A stretch of 64,000 nucleotides of DNA from Aggregatilineales bacterium (GTDB lineage Bacteria; Chloroflexota; Anaerolineae; Aggregatilineales; Phototrophicaceae): assembly GCA_030834905.1 (NCBI GenBank), contig JAUQWZ010000011.1, positions 496,001-560,000 of the forward strand, given 5' to 3'. The translations under genes were made by a program, and so were the position numbers. Below the pieces are notes generated by a model. The model did no database searches. It was not told the DNA's origin and was given only the letters and a program-made list of their open reading frames with translations. Below are positions 1 through 8,202 of this stretch, piece after piece (within the stretch, counting starts at the first letter, position 1; every line of letters begins with the position of its first letter).

Positions 1-1086
1 GCCCGCCAGCGCCAGGTAAATCGTCTGGCTCAGGCTGATGCGTCCCATCAGTTCGTCAATACGATAGCCGCGCAGCCGGATTTCATTGGGCTGTATCTGC
101 GTGATCGCCGTCGTCCAGTGCAGACTCTTGTCGTCCATGTCGTTACCTCTGGCAGCCGGCGTGGATGCCGGCGGGATGGAATAGCTTTTACCGACGCCCA
201 GCACCTGCGCGGCAGCGGCGGGAATATCGGAAAACGACTCGACCAGCGTCACGCCAGCTTCGCGCAGCCGTTCAACTTTGGTGGCATACGCCCCGCGCTC
301 GCCCTCAATGATCGCCCCGGCATGGCTGAAACGGGTGCCGCTTTTCGCCGCCTTGCCGCCGATGTAGGCAACCACCGGCTTGGTGAAGCCGCCCGACTGG
401 ATCAGCGCCGCCGCTTCTTCTTCCTGTGACGTGCCGATTTCGCCAAACAGCACCACCAGTTCGGTCTGCGGGTCTGCCTCAAAGCGTTTCAGCACATGCG
501 CGTGCGGCATCCCGACAATCGAATCGCCGCCGACGTGGACGAAGGTTGACAGCCCCATGCCCGCCTTTGCCAGATAATAGGCGGTGCTGGTCGTCATGCC
601 GCCGCTGCGACTGGTGATGCCCACCGGACCGGGATAGAACCACTCGCGCGCCCGCGCCGCCTGCCCGCCAATCATGCCCAGCACGCCGTTACCCGGACTG
701 AGCACGCCGAGCGTGTTCGGACCCACAAACGCCGCCCCCAGCCGGTCGGCTTCGGCGGCGATCTCCATCACGTCATACAATGGCACGCGGTCAGGCACGA
801 TCACCAGCAGCTTCACGCCCGCCGCCAGCGATTCGAGCGCCGCGCTGCGCACCAGCGGCGCGGGAATGAACAGCACTGAAATGTCGATATCGCCTGCGTT
901 CTCACGCGCTTCCAGCACCGTGTCATACACCGGGACGCCTTCCACCGCGCCGCCGCCTTTGCCCGGCGTCACACCAGCGACGACCTGGGTGCCATAATCT
1001 TTCATCAGCCGCGTGCGCGCCATACCCTCGCGCCCGGTAATACCCTGCACCAGCACCCGCTTGGTCGGGTCAATGATGATCGCCAT
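1..1086 (-). CDS. SucD-like acyl-CoA synthetase alpha subunit fused to a citryl-CoA lyase-like domain (partial, C-terminus off window)
   Basis: The frame is open from an ATG at 1086 to the window edge, giving 362 residues so far. Residues 1-300 read as the CoA-binding and ligase half of a succinyl-CoA synthetase alpha subunit, with an early VQGITGREG CoA-binding motif and the phosphohistidine motif FSHAGAI (His255). After a short linker (about residues 305-318) the chain continues without a stop into WTTAITQIQPNEIRLRGY, which resembles the start of citryl-CoA lyase/citrate synthase-fold proteins. An alpha subunit joined to citryl-CoA lyase is the layout of the large bacterial ATP-citrate lyase subunit, so cleavage of citrate to acetyl-CoA and oxaloacetate is the best guess. 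The start overlaps the upstream beta-subunit gene by 17 bases, indicating one operon. Another organic acid as substrate, or a lyase domain lacking key residues beyond the edge, cannot be excluded. Confidence 0.78.
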   Translation of the reverse strand, partial: MAIIIDPTKRVLVQGITGREGMARTRLMKDYGTQVVAGVTPGKGGGAVEGVPVYDTVLEARENAGDIDISVLFIPAPLVRSAALESLAAGVKLLVIVPDRVPLYDVMEIAAEADRLGAAFVGPNTLGVLSPGNGVLGMIGGQAARAREWFYPGPVGITSRSGGMTTSTAYYLAKAGMGLSTFVHVGGDSIVGMPHAHVLKRFEADPQTELVVLFGEIGTSQEEEAAALIQSGGFTKPVVAYIGGKAAKSGTRFSHAGAIIEGERGAYATKVERLREAGVTLVESFSDIPAAAAQVLGVGKSYSIPPASTPAARGNDMDDKSLHWTTAITQIQPNEIRLRGYRIDELMGRISLSQTIYLALAG

Positions 1087-2626
1087 GTTCCTCATCCAAT
1101 CCCGCAATCGGCAGCCGTATGAACCCGCCGCGGTTGCCCAGGAAATGACACTCGACTTCGCAGGCGAGACACTCGATGCAGCCGCCGCGCTTCGCCTCGT
1201 CACGGGTGATATTCAGCACTGGCACGTCGCCTTCCAGCGACAGGATCTGCGGCACGCAGGTGTTGACGCAGGCTTTGCTTTCACAGTCGCGGCACAGCGC
1301 GTGATCATAGGTAATCGTGCCGCCGGTGACCGTCTCGAACGAGTACGGCTCCTGCGCCTGAGGCGCTGTACGCGGCGGGACGTTTTCGGCGGGTGTATAG
1401 CCCTCCACCAGCGCCGCCAGACGGTCCGCGCAGGCATCCGGGCTGTCGTCGCGTCCGTATGCTTCGACCGGCGCGGGGAACGCTCCGTTCGCCCGTTCCA
1501 GAATCTCGACAGCTTGTTCTTCGCCGTTGCCGCCGATGCGAATGACGGCAGGCACGTTCAACTGCGCATCCATAAACGCCTTCACCAGCCCGCGCGCCGA
1601 GTGAAACTGCTCCTGGCTGGCGACGCCGCTGCCGCCCAGGTAGTAAGCGTCCACGCGCGGCTGGCTGAGGATGATACGCGCCGCGCGGTAGACCTTGCTG
1701 GCGGGTGGATTGCCGCTGGTATCGACAAAGTTGGCAATTTTGAAGCCGCGCCGCAGCAGCGCGTCCATGTTCATCATGCTGCCACCGCCGCCGCTGCCGT
1801 GAAAGCCGACAACGACATCGTCGGGCGCGAAGTCGGTTTCAAGCTGCAAAAAATAGAACGTGCCGCGATAGTCGCCCTTTTCCACGTCCCAGGCGATCCG
1901 TTCCAGCGGCGTCGGCGGGCGGTCAGTCTCGCGGGCGATCTCAATGCCAAGATCGGGATGCCGAAATACGGCGTAATCGTCCACCGTAAAACGGCAGTCG
2001 GCGGCGACGATCTGATTATCCTCGGTCAGCACCAACGGGTTGATCTCCGCCGAACGCGCCTCGTACTGGCGGGCGACCTTGTAGAAACGGACGGCTGCCT
2101 GGGTGAGCTGGTTCATCAGCGCCCCGCGCGCGCCCACCCGCCGCGCCAGCTCGCGCGCTTCGTAGTCGGTCAGCCCGCGCGTGATATCCACCGACTGCCG
2201 GGCAATTTTATCGGGATGCTGACGGGCGATCTCCTCGATGCCGCTGCCGCCCACGCCGCTGAGGATGATGACCGGGCGGCGCTCGCGATCATCAACGATC
2301 ATGCCCAGGTAGAATTCGCGGCTGATCGCCAGCCTTTCTTCGACCAGCACCGTATCGACGGTGAAATTGCCCACCTGCTGCCCAAGCAGCGTTCGAGCCG
2401 CTTCGGCGGCGGCTTCGGGTGTATCGGCAAACCAGATCAGCTTTTTGGCGGCACGCGACGTGACCCACGCCTGCGCCTTGACAACCACCGCCCCACCGAT
2501 TTCCGCCGCCACCCGCGCCGCTTCGTCAGGCGTCGTCACCGGGCGACCACGCGGGGTATTCAGCCCACCCGCCCGCAGAATGGCTTTACTCTGATATTCA
2601 TGCAGTCGTGCCATGATAGTGTTCAT
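1070..2626 (-). CDS. SucC/AclB-like ATP-grasp acyl-CoA synthetase beta subunit with C-terminal ferredoxin domain
   Basis: A 518-residue protein. Residues 1-430 follow the succinyl-CoA synthetase beta family: an N-terminal ATP-grasp (ARLHEYQSKAILRAGG), the SAEINPLVLTEDNQIVAADC segment typical of SucC, and a C-terminal ligase domain. About 75 extra residues (roughly 440-515) carry two four-cysteine groups: CRDCESKACVNTC, and CIECLACEVEC preceded by GG. That pattern fits two [4Fe-4S] clusters. SucC proteins are usually about 390 residues, so the iron-sulphur domain is an addition. With the overlapping downstream alpha/citryl-CoA lyase gene it should form an ATP-citrate-lyase-like or other ADP-forming acyl-CoA ligase complex in the cytoplasm. 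The ferredoxin part may couple to redox or be structural; the sequence does not decide which. Confidence 0.82.
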   Translation of the reverse strand: MNTIMARLHEYQSKAILRAGGLNTPRGRPVTTPDEAARVAAEIGGAVVVKAQAWVTSRAAKKLIWFADTPEAAAEAARTLLGQQVGNFTVDTVLVEERLAISREFYLGMIVDDRERRPVIILSGVGGSGIEEIARQHPDKIARQSVDITRGLTDYEARELARRVGARGALMNQLTQAAVRFYKVARQYEARSAEINPLVLTEDNQIVAADCRFTVDDYAVFRHPDLGIEIARETDRPPTPLERIAWDVEKGDYRGTFYFLQLETDFAPDDVVVGFHGSGGGGSMMNMDALLRRGFKIANFVDTSGNPPASKVYRAARIILSQPRVDAYYLGGSGVASQEQFHSARGLVKAFMDAQLNVPAVIRIGGNGEEQAVEILERANGAFPAPVEAYGRDDSPDACADRLAALVEGYTPAENVPPRTAPQAQEPYSFETVTGGTITYDHALCRDCESKACVNTCVPQILSLEGDVPVLNITRDEAKRGGCIECLACEVECHFLGNRGGFIRLPIAGLDEEHGDHH

Positions 2627-2670
2627 TCCTGAATCCGGTCAAAAGGGTGTCGGGCGGTTTGCCGATTCAT

Positions 2671-2768
2671 GCCCTCATCCCTGCCCTTCTCCCTCAGGGC
2701 GAAGGGTAAAAACACGGTTCCTGTTTTTTAGTCCCTCTCCCTGAGGGAGAGGGATTAAGGGTGAGGGC
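2671..2768. repeat. Paired-hairpin intergenic repeat (GCCCTCA...TGAGGGC type)
   Basis: The 98-nt element begins GCCCTCATCCCT and ends AGGGTGAGGGC, so its ends are inverted. Each half also folds by itself: CCCTTCTCCCT pairs across AGGGCGAAGGG, and TCCCTCTCCC pairs across GGGAGAGGGA. It fills the gap between the ADP-ribosylglycohydrolase gene and the acyl-CoA synthetase pair. A related half copy lies at 55430-55466. Confidence 0.7.
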
Positions 2769-4892
2769 TTACCCTCCCCCCGCCGGGCGCACTTCAAGGC
2801 TCAGATAGCGCGTATGGCTGCCGTACCAGGTCGAAAAGCCGACCTGCCCGGAGAGGTACGGGTCATGCTCGCCGCCGCAGATCAGGTTGGCGGCAGCGCC
2901 GTCGTCGCCGCGAATTTCAGCCGTGAGGGCTTCGCCCTGCGCCGTGATGGTCAGGTGGTAGCGTTTGCCATGCTGCCACGCAAACGGCGCGGATCCGAGT
3001 TCCGTGTACTGCCCATCTTTCTTGTAGGCAGCGAAGCGTCCGCCCGGAGCCAGCCCGAAGACGTAACTGCGCAGCGCCCCCTGCACCCGCGCGTTTAGAT
3101 GATGGTGATCGCCCACCAGCGGGATAAACTCCGCCGTGACGGTGTAATCCGTCCAGTTGATATCACCCGTGTACGCCTCGCTCTCGGCAACGCCGCTGCC
3201 GTGAAAAGCAGTTGTCCCGCTGTCGTCTTTTTCCAGCCGCCAATAGCCGCGCAGGTGCGTCCAGCCGCTGATAGCGCCGGTTTCGGGGCGCTCATAGGCA
3301 AAGGTCGTCCGGTAATCGGGCGCGCCGTCCCAGTCCAGTTCCGCCAGCGCGACTGAGCCAATCGTCCATTCATCGCCCAGCGAGCGCAGCACGACCCCGA
3401 CCTGTGACAGATAGGCGTCCGTTTGCGCGGGAATCGTATAGGTCAGCGTGTGCCATTGTCCGGGTGTCAGCGGCGACGCTTCCGCCTGATGGTATGTCCG
3501 GCTGTACGTGTCATAAACGTAAAGTCCGGCGCGTACTTCCGTGGGCGAATCTTCGGGCAGGTAGAGCCGCGCCCGAACCGTCTGCCCCGGATAGATCAGC
3601 GGCGTAAACTGAGCGCTGTAGGAATTGGAACTCAGTTCCGACGGGTGATACACCGTTCGAGTGAACAACCGAATTTCCCCCTTACGGTTCATCTTGCGAA
3701 TGGATACGCGCAGCGCTGGCTCGCCGACGACGACTGCCTGTTCCAGATGGATCGGGCGTCCGCGCTCGCCATCTGCCTCAAAGTTGCTGGTCGAGCCGGG
3801 ATAACGGAAGTGATAGCGCGGCGGCGTCTCCACCGGCAGACCGCAGCGCTGCCGCCCGATGTTCACGAACAGATCAGCGCAGTTGGAAATGGTCATCAGG
3901 TTGCGCGTCCCGATGACGCTGGCGGCAACCAGCAGGTCGTTCATCGGATCGCGCCAGCGCCGGTCGATTCCGTCCAGCCCCACCGCCACGCCGAGAATCG
4001 CCCCGACGTTGCCGACGTTGCAGTCGGTATCCCAGCCGCACATGTTGGTGATGCGAATCGTCTTTGAGAAATCGCCTTCGCCGTACAGCAGCCCCAGCGC
4101 CACCACCCCCGCGTTGGGGATAATATGGACGACGCCGGGATAGCGGTCATAGCCGAAGTTGGCTTTCAGGGATGCAAACGCCGTCCGCCAGTCGCCGGGG
4201 TTTTCGGCGTGATAGCCGCAGACCGCCCGAACGACGCGGGTGTATTCGCTGTCTGCCGGAATTTGCGCCAAGCCGATCTCGATCAATTGGCGCGGGTCGG
4301 ACTCGCTGAAGGCGGCGCTCACCAGTGAGGCAATGAAGCGCCCGCCGTAAATGCCGCTGCCGCCATGAGTCACGCTCGACGCGCGCTCCGCCAGTTCGGC
4401 AGCGCCCGCCGGGTCGTTCGGCGCGATCAGCCCCCAGATGTCGCTGAAGATCTGCCCGCCGATCTGTTCCGCCACCGTCGCGCCATTCTGAAGAACCGAG
4501 CCAGAGCGCGGCGCGGGAATGCCGTTGGCAAGATTGAGGTAAGCGGTGTGTTCGGTTGAAACGCCGTAGCCGCCCCACCAGAAGCTGCCGCGCTGGTCGG
4601 CGGCGTAGTTCAGCACCGTCTGACCAAGCTGTTCGGCGGTTGGCAAAACGCCGTAATCCTGGCAGGCGCGGATGAGGATCATCGGCACTGCCGTATCGTC
4701 GTCGGGCTTAAAGATTTTGCCCTGATCTTCACGGGCGTACCATTCAAGCTCGCCCAGATGATCGCGGATCGTCTCGTATGTCCAGCTTTCGAGGGGCGCG
4801 CCAAAACGCACGCCGATGCACTTCCCCAGCCAGCCCGCGTAAACGCGCTCGGCGTAATCGAGGGGGAGTGGCGTAGATTGAGGGATGTTCAT
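2769..4892 (-). CDS. ADP-ribosylglycohydrolase-family protein with C-terminal lectin-like domains
   Basis: A 707-residue protein. The ATG at 4892 is chosen because AAGGA lies 11 nt upstream; a longer open frame running to 5276 would overlap the permease gene. Residues 10-370 show the ADP-ribosylglycohydrolase (ARH/DraG) fold with its metal-binding acidic motifs: PDDDTAVP near residue 65 and GWDTDCNVGN near 290. The C-terminal 330 residues are beta-rich, and the last 180 resemble concanavalin/LamG-like (DUF1080-type) domains. There is no signal peptide. Known family members hydrolyse N- or O-glycosidic ADP-ribose bonds, but members inside sugar operons probably act on other glycosides. It is the last gene of a LacI-controlled CUT1 transport operon that also holds a second ARH protein. 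The exact substrate is unknown. Confidence 0.82.
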   Translation of the reverse strand: MNIPQSTPLPLDYAERVYAGWLGKCIGVRFGAPLESWTYETIRDHLGELEWYAREDQGKIFKPDDDTAVPMILIRACQDYGVLPTAEQLGQTVLNYAADQRGSFWWGGYGVSTEHTAYLNLANGIPAPRSGSVLQNGATVAEQIGGQIFSDIWGLIAPNDPAGAAELAERASSVTHGGSGIYGGRFIASLVSAAFSESDPRQLIEIGLAQIPADSEYTRVVRAVCGYHAENPGDWRTAFASLKANFGYDRYPGVVHIIPNAGVVALGLLYGEGDFSKTIRITNMCGWDTDCNVGNVGAILGVAVGLDGIDRRWRDPMNDLLVAASVIGTRNLMTISNCADLFVNIGRQRCGLPVETPPRYHFRYPGSTSNFEADGERGRPIHLEQAVVVGEPALRVSIRKMNRKGEIRLFTRTVYHPSELSSNSYSAQFTPLIYPGQTVRARLYLPEDSPTEVRAGLYVYDTYSRTYHQAEASPLTPGQWHTLTYTIPAQTDAYLSQVGVVLRSLGDEWTIGSVALAELDWDGAPDYRTTFAYERPETGAISGWTHLRGYWRLEKDDSGTTAFHGSGVAESEAYTGDINWTDYTVTAEFIPLVGDHHHLNARVQGALRSYVFGLAPGGRFAAYKKDGQYTELGSAPFAWQHGKRYHLTITAQGEALTAEIRGDDGAAANLICGGEHDPYLSGQVGFSTWYGSHTRYLSLEVRPAGGG

Positions 4893-4924
4893 ATCGCAAT
4901 TATCCTTAGGAAATGTTGTTGTGC

Positions 4925-4949
4925 AGGGGCGCAGCGTGCCGCCGCCCCT
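4925..4949. repeat. GC-rich hairpin, possible member of the GTAGGG palindrome family
   Basis: AGGGGCG and CGCCCCT form a 7-bp stem around an 11-nt loop, followed by ACGG. It lies between the second permease gene and the ARH gene within one operon. It resembles the GC-rich members of the dispersed palindrome family at 12883, 34181 and 55402 but is less perfect. Confidence 0.4.
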
Positions 4950-4981
4950 ACGGACGCCCATTACAACTGGCTGCGCTGCAT

Positions 4982-5893
4982 CTACCCCTTCAGCCCCAGC
5001 GCCGAAATGCCGCCGATCAGGTGCTTTTGAGCGAAGAAGTACAGCACCAGCACCGGCAGAATCGATACCAGCGTCGCCGCCATGAACATATTCCATTCGA
5101 CGCTGTAGCGCCCCTGGAAGAACGCCAGCCCGACCGAGATCGGGTACGAATTGAAGTCGTTCAGGTAAATCAGCGGCTGAAGGAAGTCGTTCCACACCCA
5201 CAGGAAGGTGAAGACGATCATCACGGTCAGCGCCGGTTTGCACAGCGGCAGAATGATTCGATAGAGAATTGTCCACGTCCCCGCGCCGTCAATCCGCGCC
5301 GCTTCGTCGAGATCGCGCGGGATGGTGCGGATATACTGCACCATCAGGAAGATGAAGAACGGGTTGCCAAAGAACGACGGCAGAAACAGCGGTACGTAAG
5401 TGTCTATCAGCCCCAGACGGCTGTACATCGAATACAGCGGGATCAGCTTGATCTGCCCCGGTATCATCATGGTACTGAGCATCAGCAAAAACAGCACTTT
5501 CTTGAAGGGAAAGCGCAGCCGCGCGAAGCCGTAGGCGATCAGCGGCACCGACACCAGCTCGCCAATCGTGTTGAGCACCACCAGAATGGTACTGTTGAGC
5601 ATGAACCGCGCCAGCGGGTAGGACGTGAACGCCGCCACGTAGTTTTCCCACATCGGCACGTCGGGCAGCCATGACGGGGGCCAGGCGAAGATATCCGCCC
5701 GTGTTTTCAGCGATGTCGAGAACATCCACAGCAGCGGGATCATGAACACCAGCGCGATGGCGGTCATGAGGATGTACGCCGAGGAATAGCCCATCAGCCG
5801 ACGAACCGTGATCCAGGTGTTGGCACGCTGCGATTTTCGCCGCGCCTCGTACTGCGCCGCCGAGATTTCGCCTAAATCCTTACTCAGCCTCAT
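4982..5893 (-). CDS. CUT1 sugar ABC transporter permease (MalG/LacG type)
   Basis: A 303-residue inner-membrane protein with six predicted membrane segments. The coupling-helix EAA motif reads DEAARIDGAGTWTILYRIILP near residues 190-210, and the end KHLIGGISALGLKG is typical of MalG-type permeases. Its start overlaps the end of the partner permease gene by 14 bases. Together with that partner and the binding protein upstream it forms an importer for an unidentified carbohydrate. The neighbouring ADP-ribosylglycohydrolase-family genes suggest a ribose- or glycoside-containing substrate, but that is inference. No ATPase gene lies nearby. Confidence 0.93.
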   Translation of the reverse strand: MRLSKDLGEISAAQYEARRKSQRANTWITVRRLMGYSSAYILMTAIALVFMIPLLWMFSTSLKTRADIFAWPPSWLPDVPMWENYVAAFTSYPLARFMLNSTILVVLNTIGELVSVPLIAYGFARLRFPFKKVLFLLMLSTMMIPGQIKLIPLYSMYSRLGLIDTYVPLFLPSFFGNPFFIFLMVQYIRTIPRDLDEAARIDGAGTWTILYRIILPLCKPALTVMIVFTFLWVWNDFLQPLIYLNDFNSYPISVGLAFFQGRYSVEWNMFMAATLVSILPVLVLYFFAQKHLIGGISALGLKG

Positions 5894-6785
5894 AGTACAC
5901 CCACCGTTTCGACGTGTAGTTGACGAATACCGTCGCGCTCAGGATGATGACCATCAGCACGATTGCCAGCGCCGAGGCGTAACCCATGTTGAAGTTCTGG
6001 AACGCCGTCTCGTAAAAGTACAGCAGGTAAAAATAGGTTGATCGCAGCGGTCCGCCCTGGGTGATAACAAACGCCTCAGTGAATATCTTGAACGAGTCGA
6101 TCAGTTCGATGACCAGTTGGAAAAAGAGCGTCGGCGTCAGCAGCGGCAGCGTAATTCTCCAGAAGCGCCGCCAGCGGCTGGCGCCGTCTATTTCGGCGGC
6201 TTCGTAGAGGTGCGCCGGGATATTCTGCAAGCCCGCCAGATAGATGATGGCGCTGCCGCCCACCTTCCAGATGCTCATCAGGGCAACCGAAGGCAGCGCC
6301 CAGTTTCGATCCCAGAACCAGCCCGGTCCTTCGATTCCCATGTAGTACAGAATGGTATTGACGACGCCGGTATCTGGCTGAAGCAGCCACATCCACATCA
6401 GCGACACGGCGACGCCGGAAATAACCGCTGGAATATAAAAGACAGTCCGAAAGAAATTCATTCCCGGTAGTTTTAAGTTTAGCAGCAGCGCCAGCCCCAG
6501 CCCCAACACCAGCTTCAGGGGCAGCGAAATCAGCACAAACAGCCCGGTAACCTTCAGCGCCTGCCAGAACATCGGATCGGCGGTGAACATCCGCACATAG
6601 TTATCCAGCCCGATCCAGACCGGCGGCTCAACGATGTTCCACCGGGTGAAGCCCAATACGATGGACGCGCCAACGGGCATGACCGTGAACACGAGGAACC
6701 CAATCGCCCACGGCAGCAGACTGATGTAGCCTTCAGCAGCTTCGCGTCGGGCGAGTGGATTCATGTTACGCCAGGTCGCTAACAT
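5880..6785 (-). CDS. CUT1 sugar ABC transporter permease (MalF/UgpA type)
   Basis: A 301-residue membrane protein. It has an N-terminal cytoplasmic stretch, then a first membrane helix (ISLLPWAIGFLVFTVMPVGA) and six membrane segments overall. The EAA loop [21 protein letters not shown] lies near residues 215-235. It pairs with the overlapping downstream MalG-type permease to make the transport channel. A strong hairpin at 6807-6842 separates it from the binding-protein gene, which probably lowers its expression relative to that gene. Confidence 0.93.
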   Translation of the reverse strand: MLATWRNMNPLARREAAEGYISLLPWAIGFLVFTVMPVGASIVLGFTRWNIVEPPVWIGLDNYVRMFTADPMFWQALKVTGLFVLISLPLKLVLGLGLALLLNLKLPGMNFFRTVFYIPAVISGVAVSLMWMWLLQPDTGVVNTILYYMGIEGPGWFWDRNWALPSVALMSIWKVGGSAIIYLAGLQNIPAHLYEAAEIDGASRWRRFWRITLPLLTPTLFFQLVIELIDSFKIFTEAFVITQGGPLRSTYFYLLYFYETAFQNFNMGYASALAIVLMVIILSATVFVNYTSKRWVYYEAE

Positions 6786-6806
6786 CGCGTTATCTCCGAG
6801 AGGAAA

Positions 6807-6842
6807 GATGCGGGGGCAAAACTGCCATCATGCCCCCGCATC
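6807..6842 (-). terminator. Intra-operon hairpin behind the binding-protein gene
   Basis: A perfect 12-bp stem (GATGCGGGGGCA with TGCCCCCGCATC) with a 12-nt loop lies between the binding-protein stop and the permease start. No T-run follows. The position fits a partial terminator or a 3' mRNA-stabilising hairpin that raises binding-protein yield over permeases. Confidence 0.7.
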
Positions 6843-6878
6843 GACTTACTCATATCAAGCGAACAGTGTTACCCTGGC

Positions 6879-8168
6879 TTAACCGCCCAGGCGCGTCAGA
6901 CATTCGTCCAGCGCCGCCTGCCCGACCGGCACGAGGCTGTCCAGCGTCGCCTGAACCTCGTCACGCTCGATTTCGCCGAGGTTGACCAGATCCCAGGCGT
7001 CCGAAACCGCGCTCATGACGCTCCCCTTGCATGGATGGGCATTATCCCACTGGGCGACCTGCGGCAGCTCCAGCACTTCAAAGAATGCCTGCGCGTATTC
7101 GGTGTCGGCGTTTTCGTAGGTGGCGAGCACGTCCGGCATCGACGGAATCAGGTTGCCGTTTTCCATCAGGAACTGCTGTCCCTCAGGACCTGCCCAGTAG
7201 CTCAGCCATTCATAGGCTTCCTGCGGGTGTTCAGTCCCCTTCCAGATGGACGCGGTCAGCGACCAGGCATTGGCATGGCGCAGTTCGCTGCCCGGCGCGG
7301 CTGGCTCAGGGACGATACCGAAGTTGATGCCCTCGTCGATCAGGTTGAGCATGTGTCCCTGGTTCAGCGTTGCCATCGCCAGACGTCCGGCGATGAACAG
7401 GTCAATCGGACCCGTGCCTTCCGTACCCAGAATTTCGAGGTCAGCGGGGGTTGGCGTCGCGCCGCTGTTGACCAGATCCCACAGCCAGGTATACGAAGCA
7501 ACCGACTCAGGGCTGTTCAGATAGCCATCGACGGTGGTGCTGTCGTCACTGTAAACCTTCGCGCCGTAGTTGTACCAGATGGCGCGGTAGGGTCCACGCG
7601 GACGGTCACCGCCCCAGGTGCGGGTTTCTTCGTCGGCAAGCTGGCTGGCGAGCGCGTTATAGTCTTCGGTTGTCCAGTCGGCAGTCGGATACTCGACACC
7701 GGCGGCGTCAAAGACATCCTTGTTGTAGATGACGAAGTTAGCGCCCACACCCAGCGGCAGCCCGACGACGGTATCATTCCATACCGCGCGCGTGTTCCAG
7801 AAGTTCTCGAAGTAGTTCTCAGGACCGAGATCAGGATCAGCTTCAAGATAGGGTTCAATATCCAGCGCCTGCGGCAGCCAGTTGTTGATCCAGAAGAACG
7901 CCACGTCTGGCGCGCCCTGCCCCGCGCCAAGCGTCGTCGTCATGCGCTCGTCAAAGCCCGACGCCGGCAGCAGCGTCATGTTGACCTGAATGTCAGGGTG
8001 TTCGGCGTTAAACTGCTCCACCAGATCGCGCTGTACCTGCTCATCAAATTCTTCCGAATTGACCGTCCACCATTCGATGGTGACGACATCCTGCGCGCTG
8101 ACGACCAGCGTAGTCAGCAGGAATACGGCTGCGAGCAGCCCAAACAAAGAAAACCGACCGAGCTTCAT
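6879..8168 (-). CDS. CUT1 extracellular sugar-binding protein
   Basis: A 429-residue solute-binding protein. The ATG at 8168 is preceded by GGAGGG at good spacing. An upstream open frame extends further but lacks a ribosome site and would run into the ARH gene. The N-terminus is a secretion signal (KLGRFSLFGLLAAVFLLTTL) ending at VSAQD. The body matches the extracellular solute-binding family 1 pattern, with EWWTVNSEEFDEQVQ followed by alternating beta-alpha segments. No lipobox cysteine is present, so how it stays at the cell surface is unclear. It delivers the sugar to the two permeases downstream. Confidence 0.92.
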   Translation of the reverse strand: MKLGRFSLFGLLAAVFLLTTLVVSAQDVVTIEWWTVNSEEFDEQVQRDLVEQFNAEHPDIQVNMTLLPASGFDERMTTTLGAGQGAPDVAFFWINNWLPQALDIEPYLEADPDLGPENYFENFWNTRAVWNDTVVGLPLGVGANFVIYNKDVFDAAGVEYPTADWTTEDYNALASQLADEETRTWGGDRPRGPYRAIWYNYGAKVYSDDSTTVDGYLNSPESVASYTWLWDLVNSGATPTPADLEILGTEGTGPIDLFIAGRLAMATLNQGHMLNLIDEGINFGIVPEPAAPGSELRHANAWSLTASIWKGTEHPQEAYEWLSYWAGPEGQQFLMENGNLIPSMPDVLATYENADTEYAQAFFEVLELPQVAQWDNAHPCKGSVMSAVSDAWDLVNLGEIERDEVQATLDSLVPVGQAALDECLTRLGG

Positions 8169-8202
8169 GTTAATCCCTCCATCACTTTTAACGAAACGAT
8201 CT

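Noticed and set aside
1013..2632. Long plus-strand open frame of about 540 codons opposite the ATP-grasp gene
   Set aside because: It is antisense to a protein with clear SucC and ferredoxin motifs; its own translation shows no recognisable domain and is typical of GC-rich shadow frames.
4893..5276. N-terminal extension of the ARH/lectin-like gene to 5276
   Set aside because: The extra 128 codons overlap the permease gene in another frame and show no homology, while a good ribosome site precedes the ATG at 4892.
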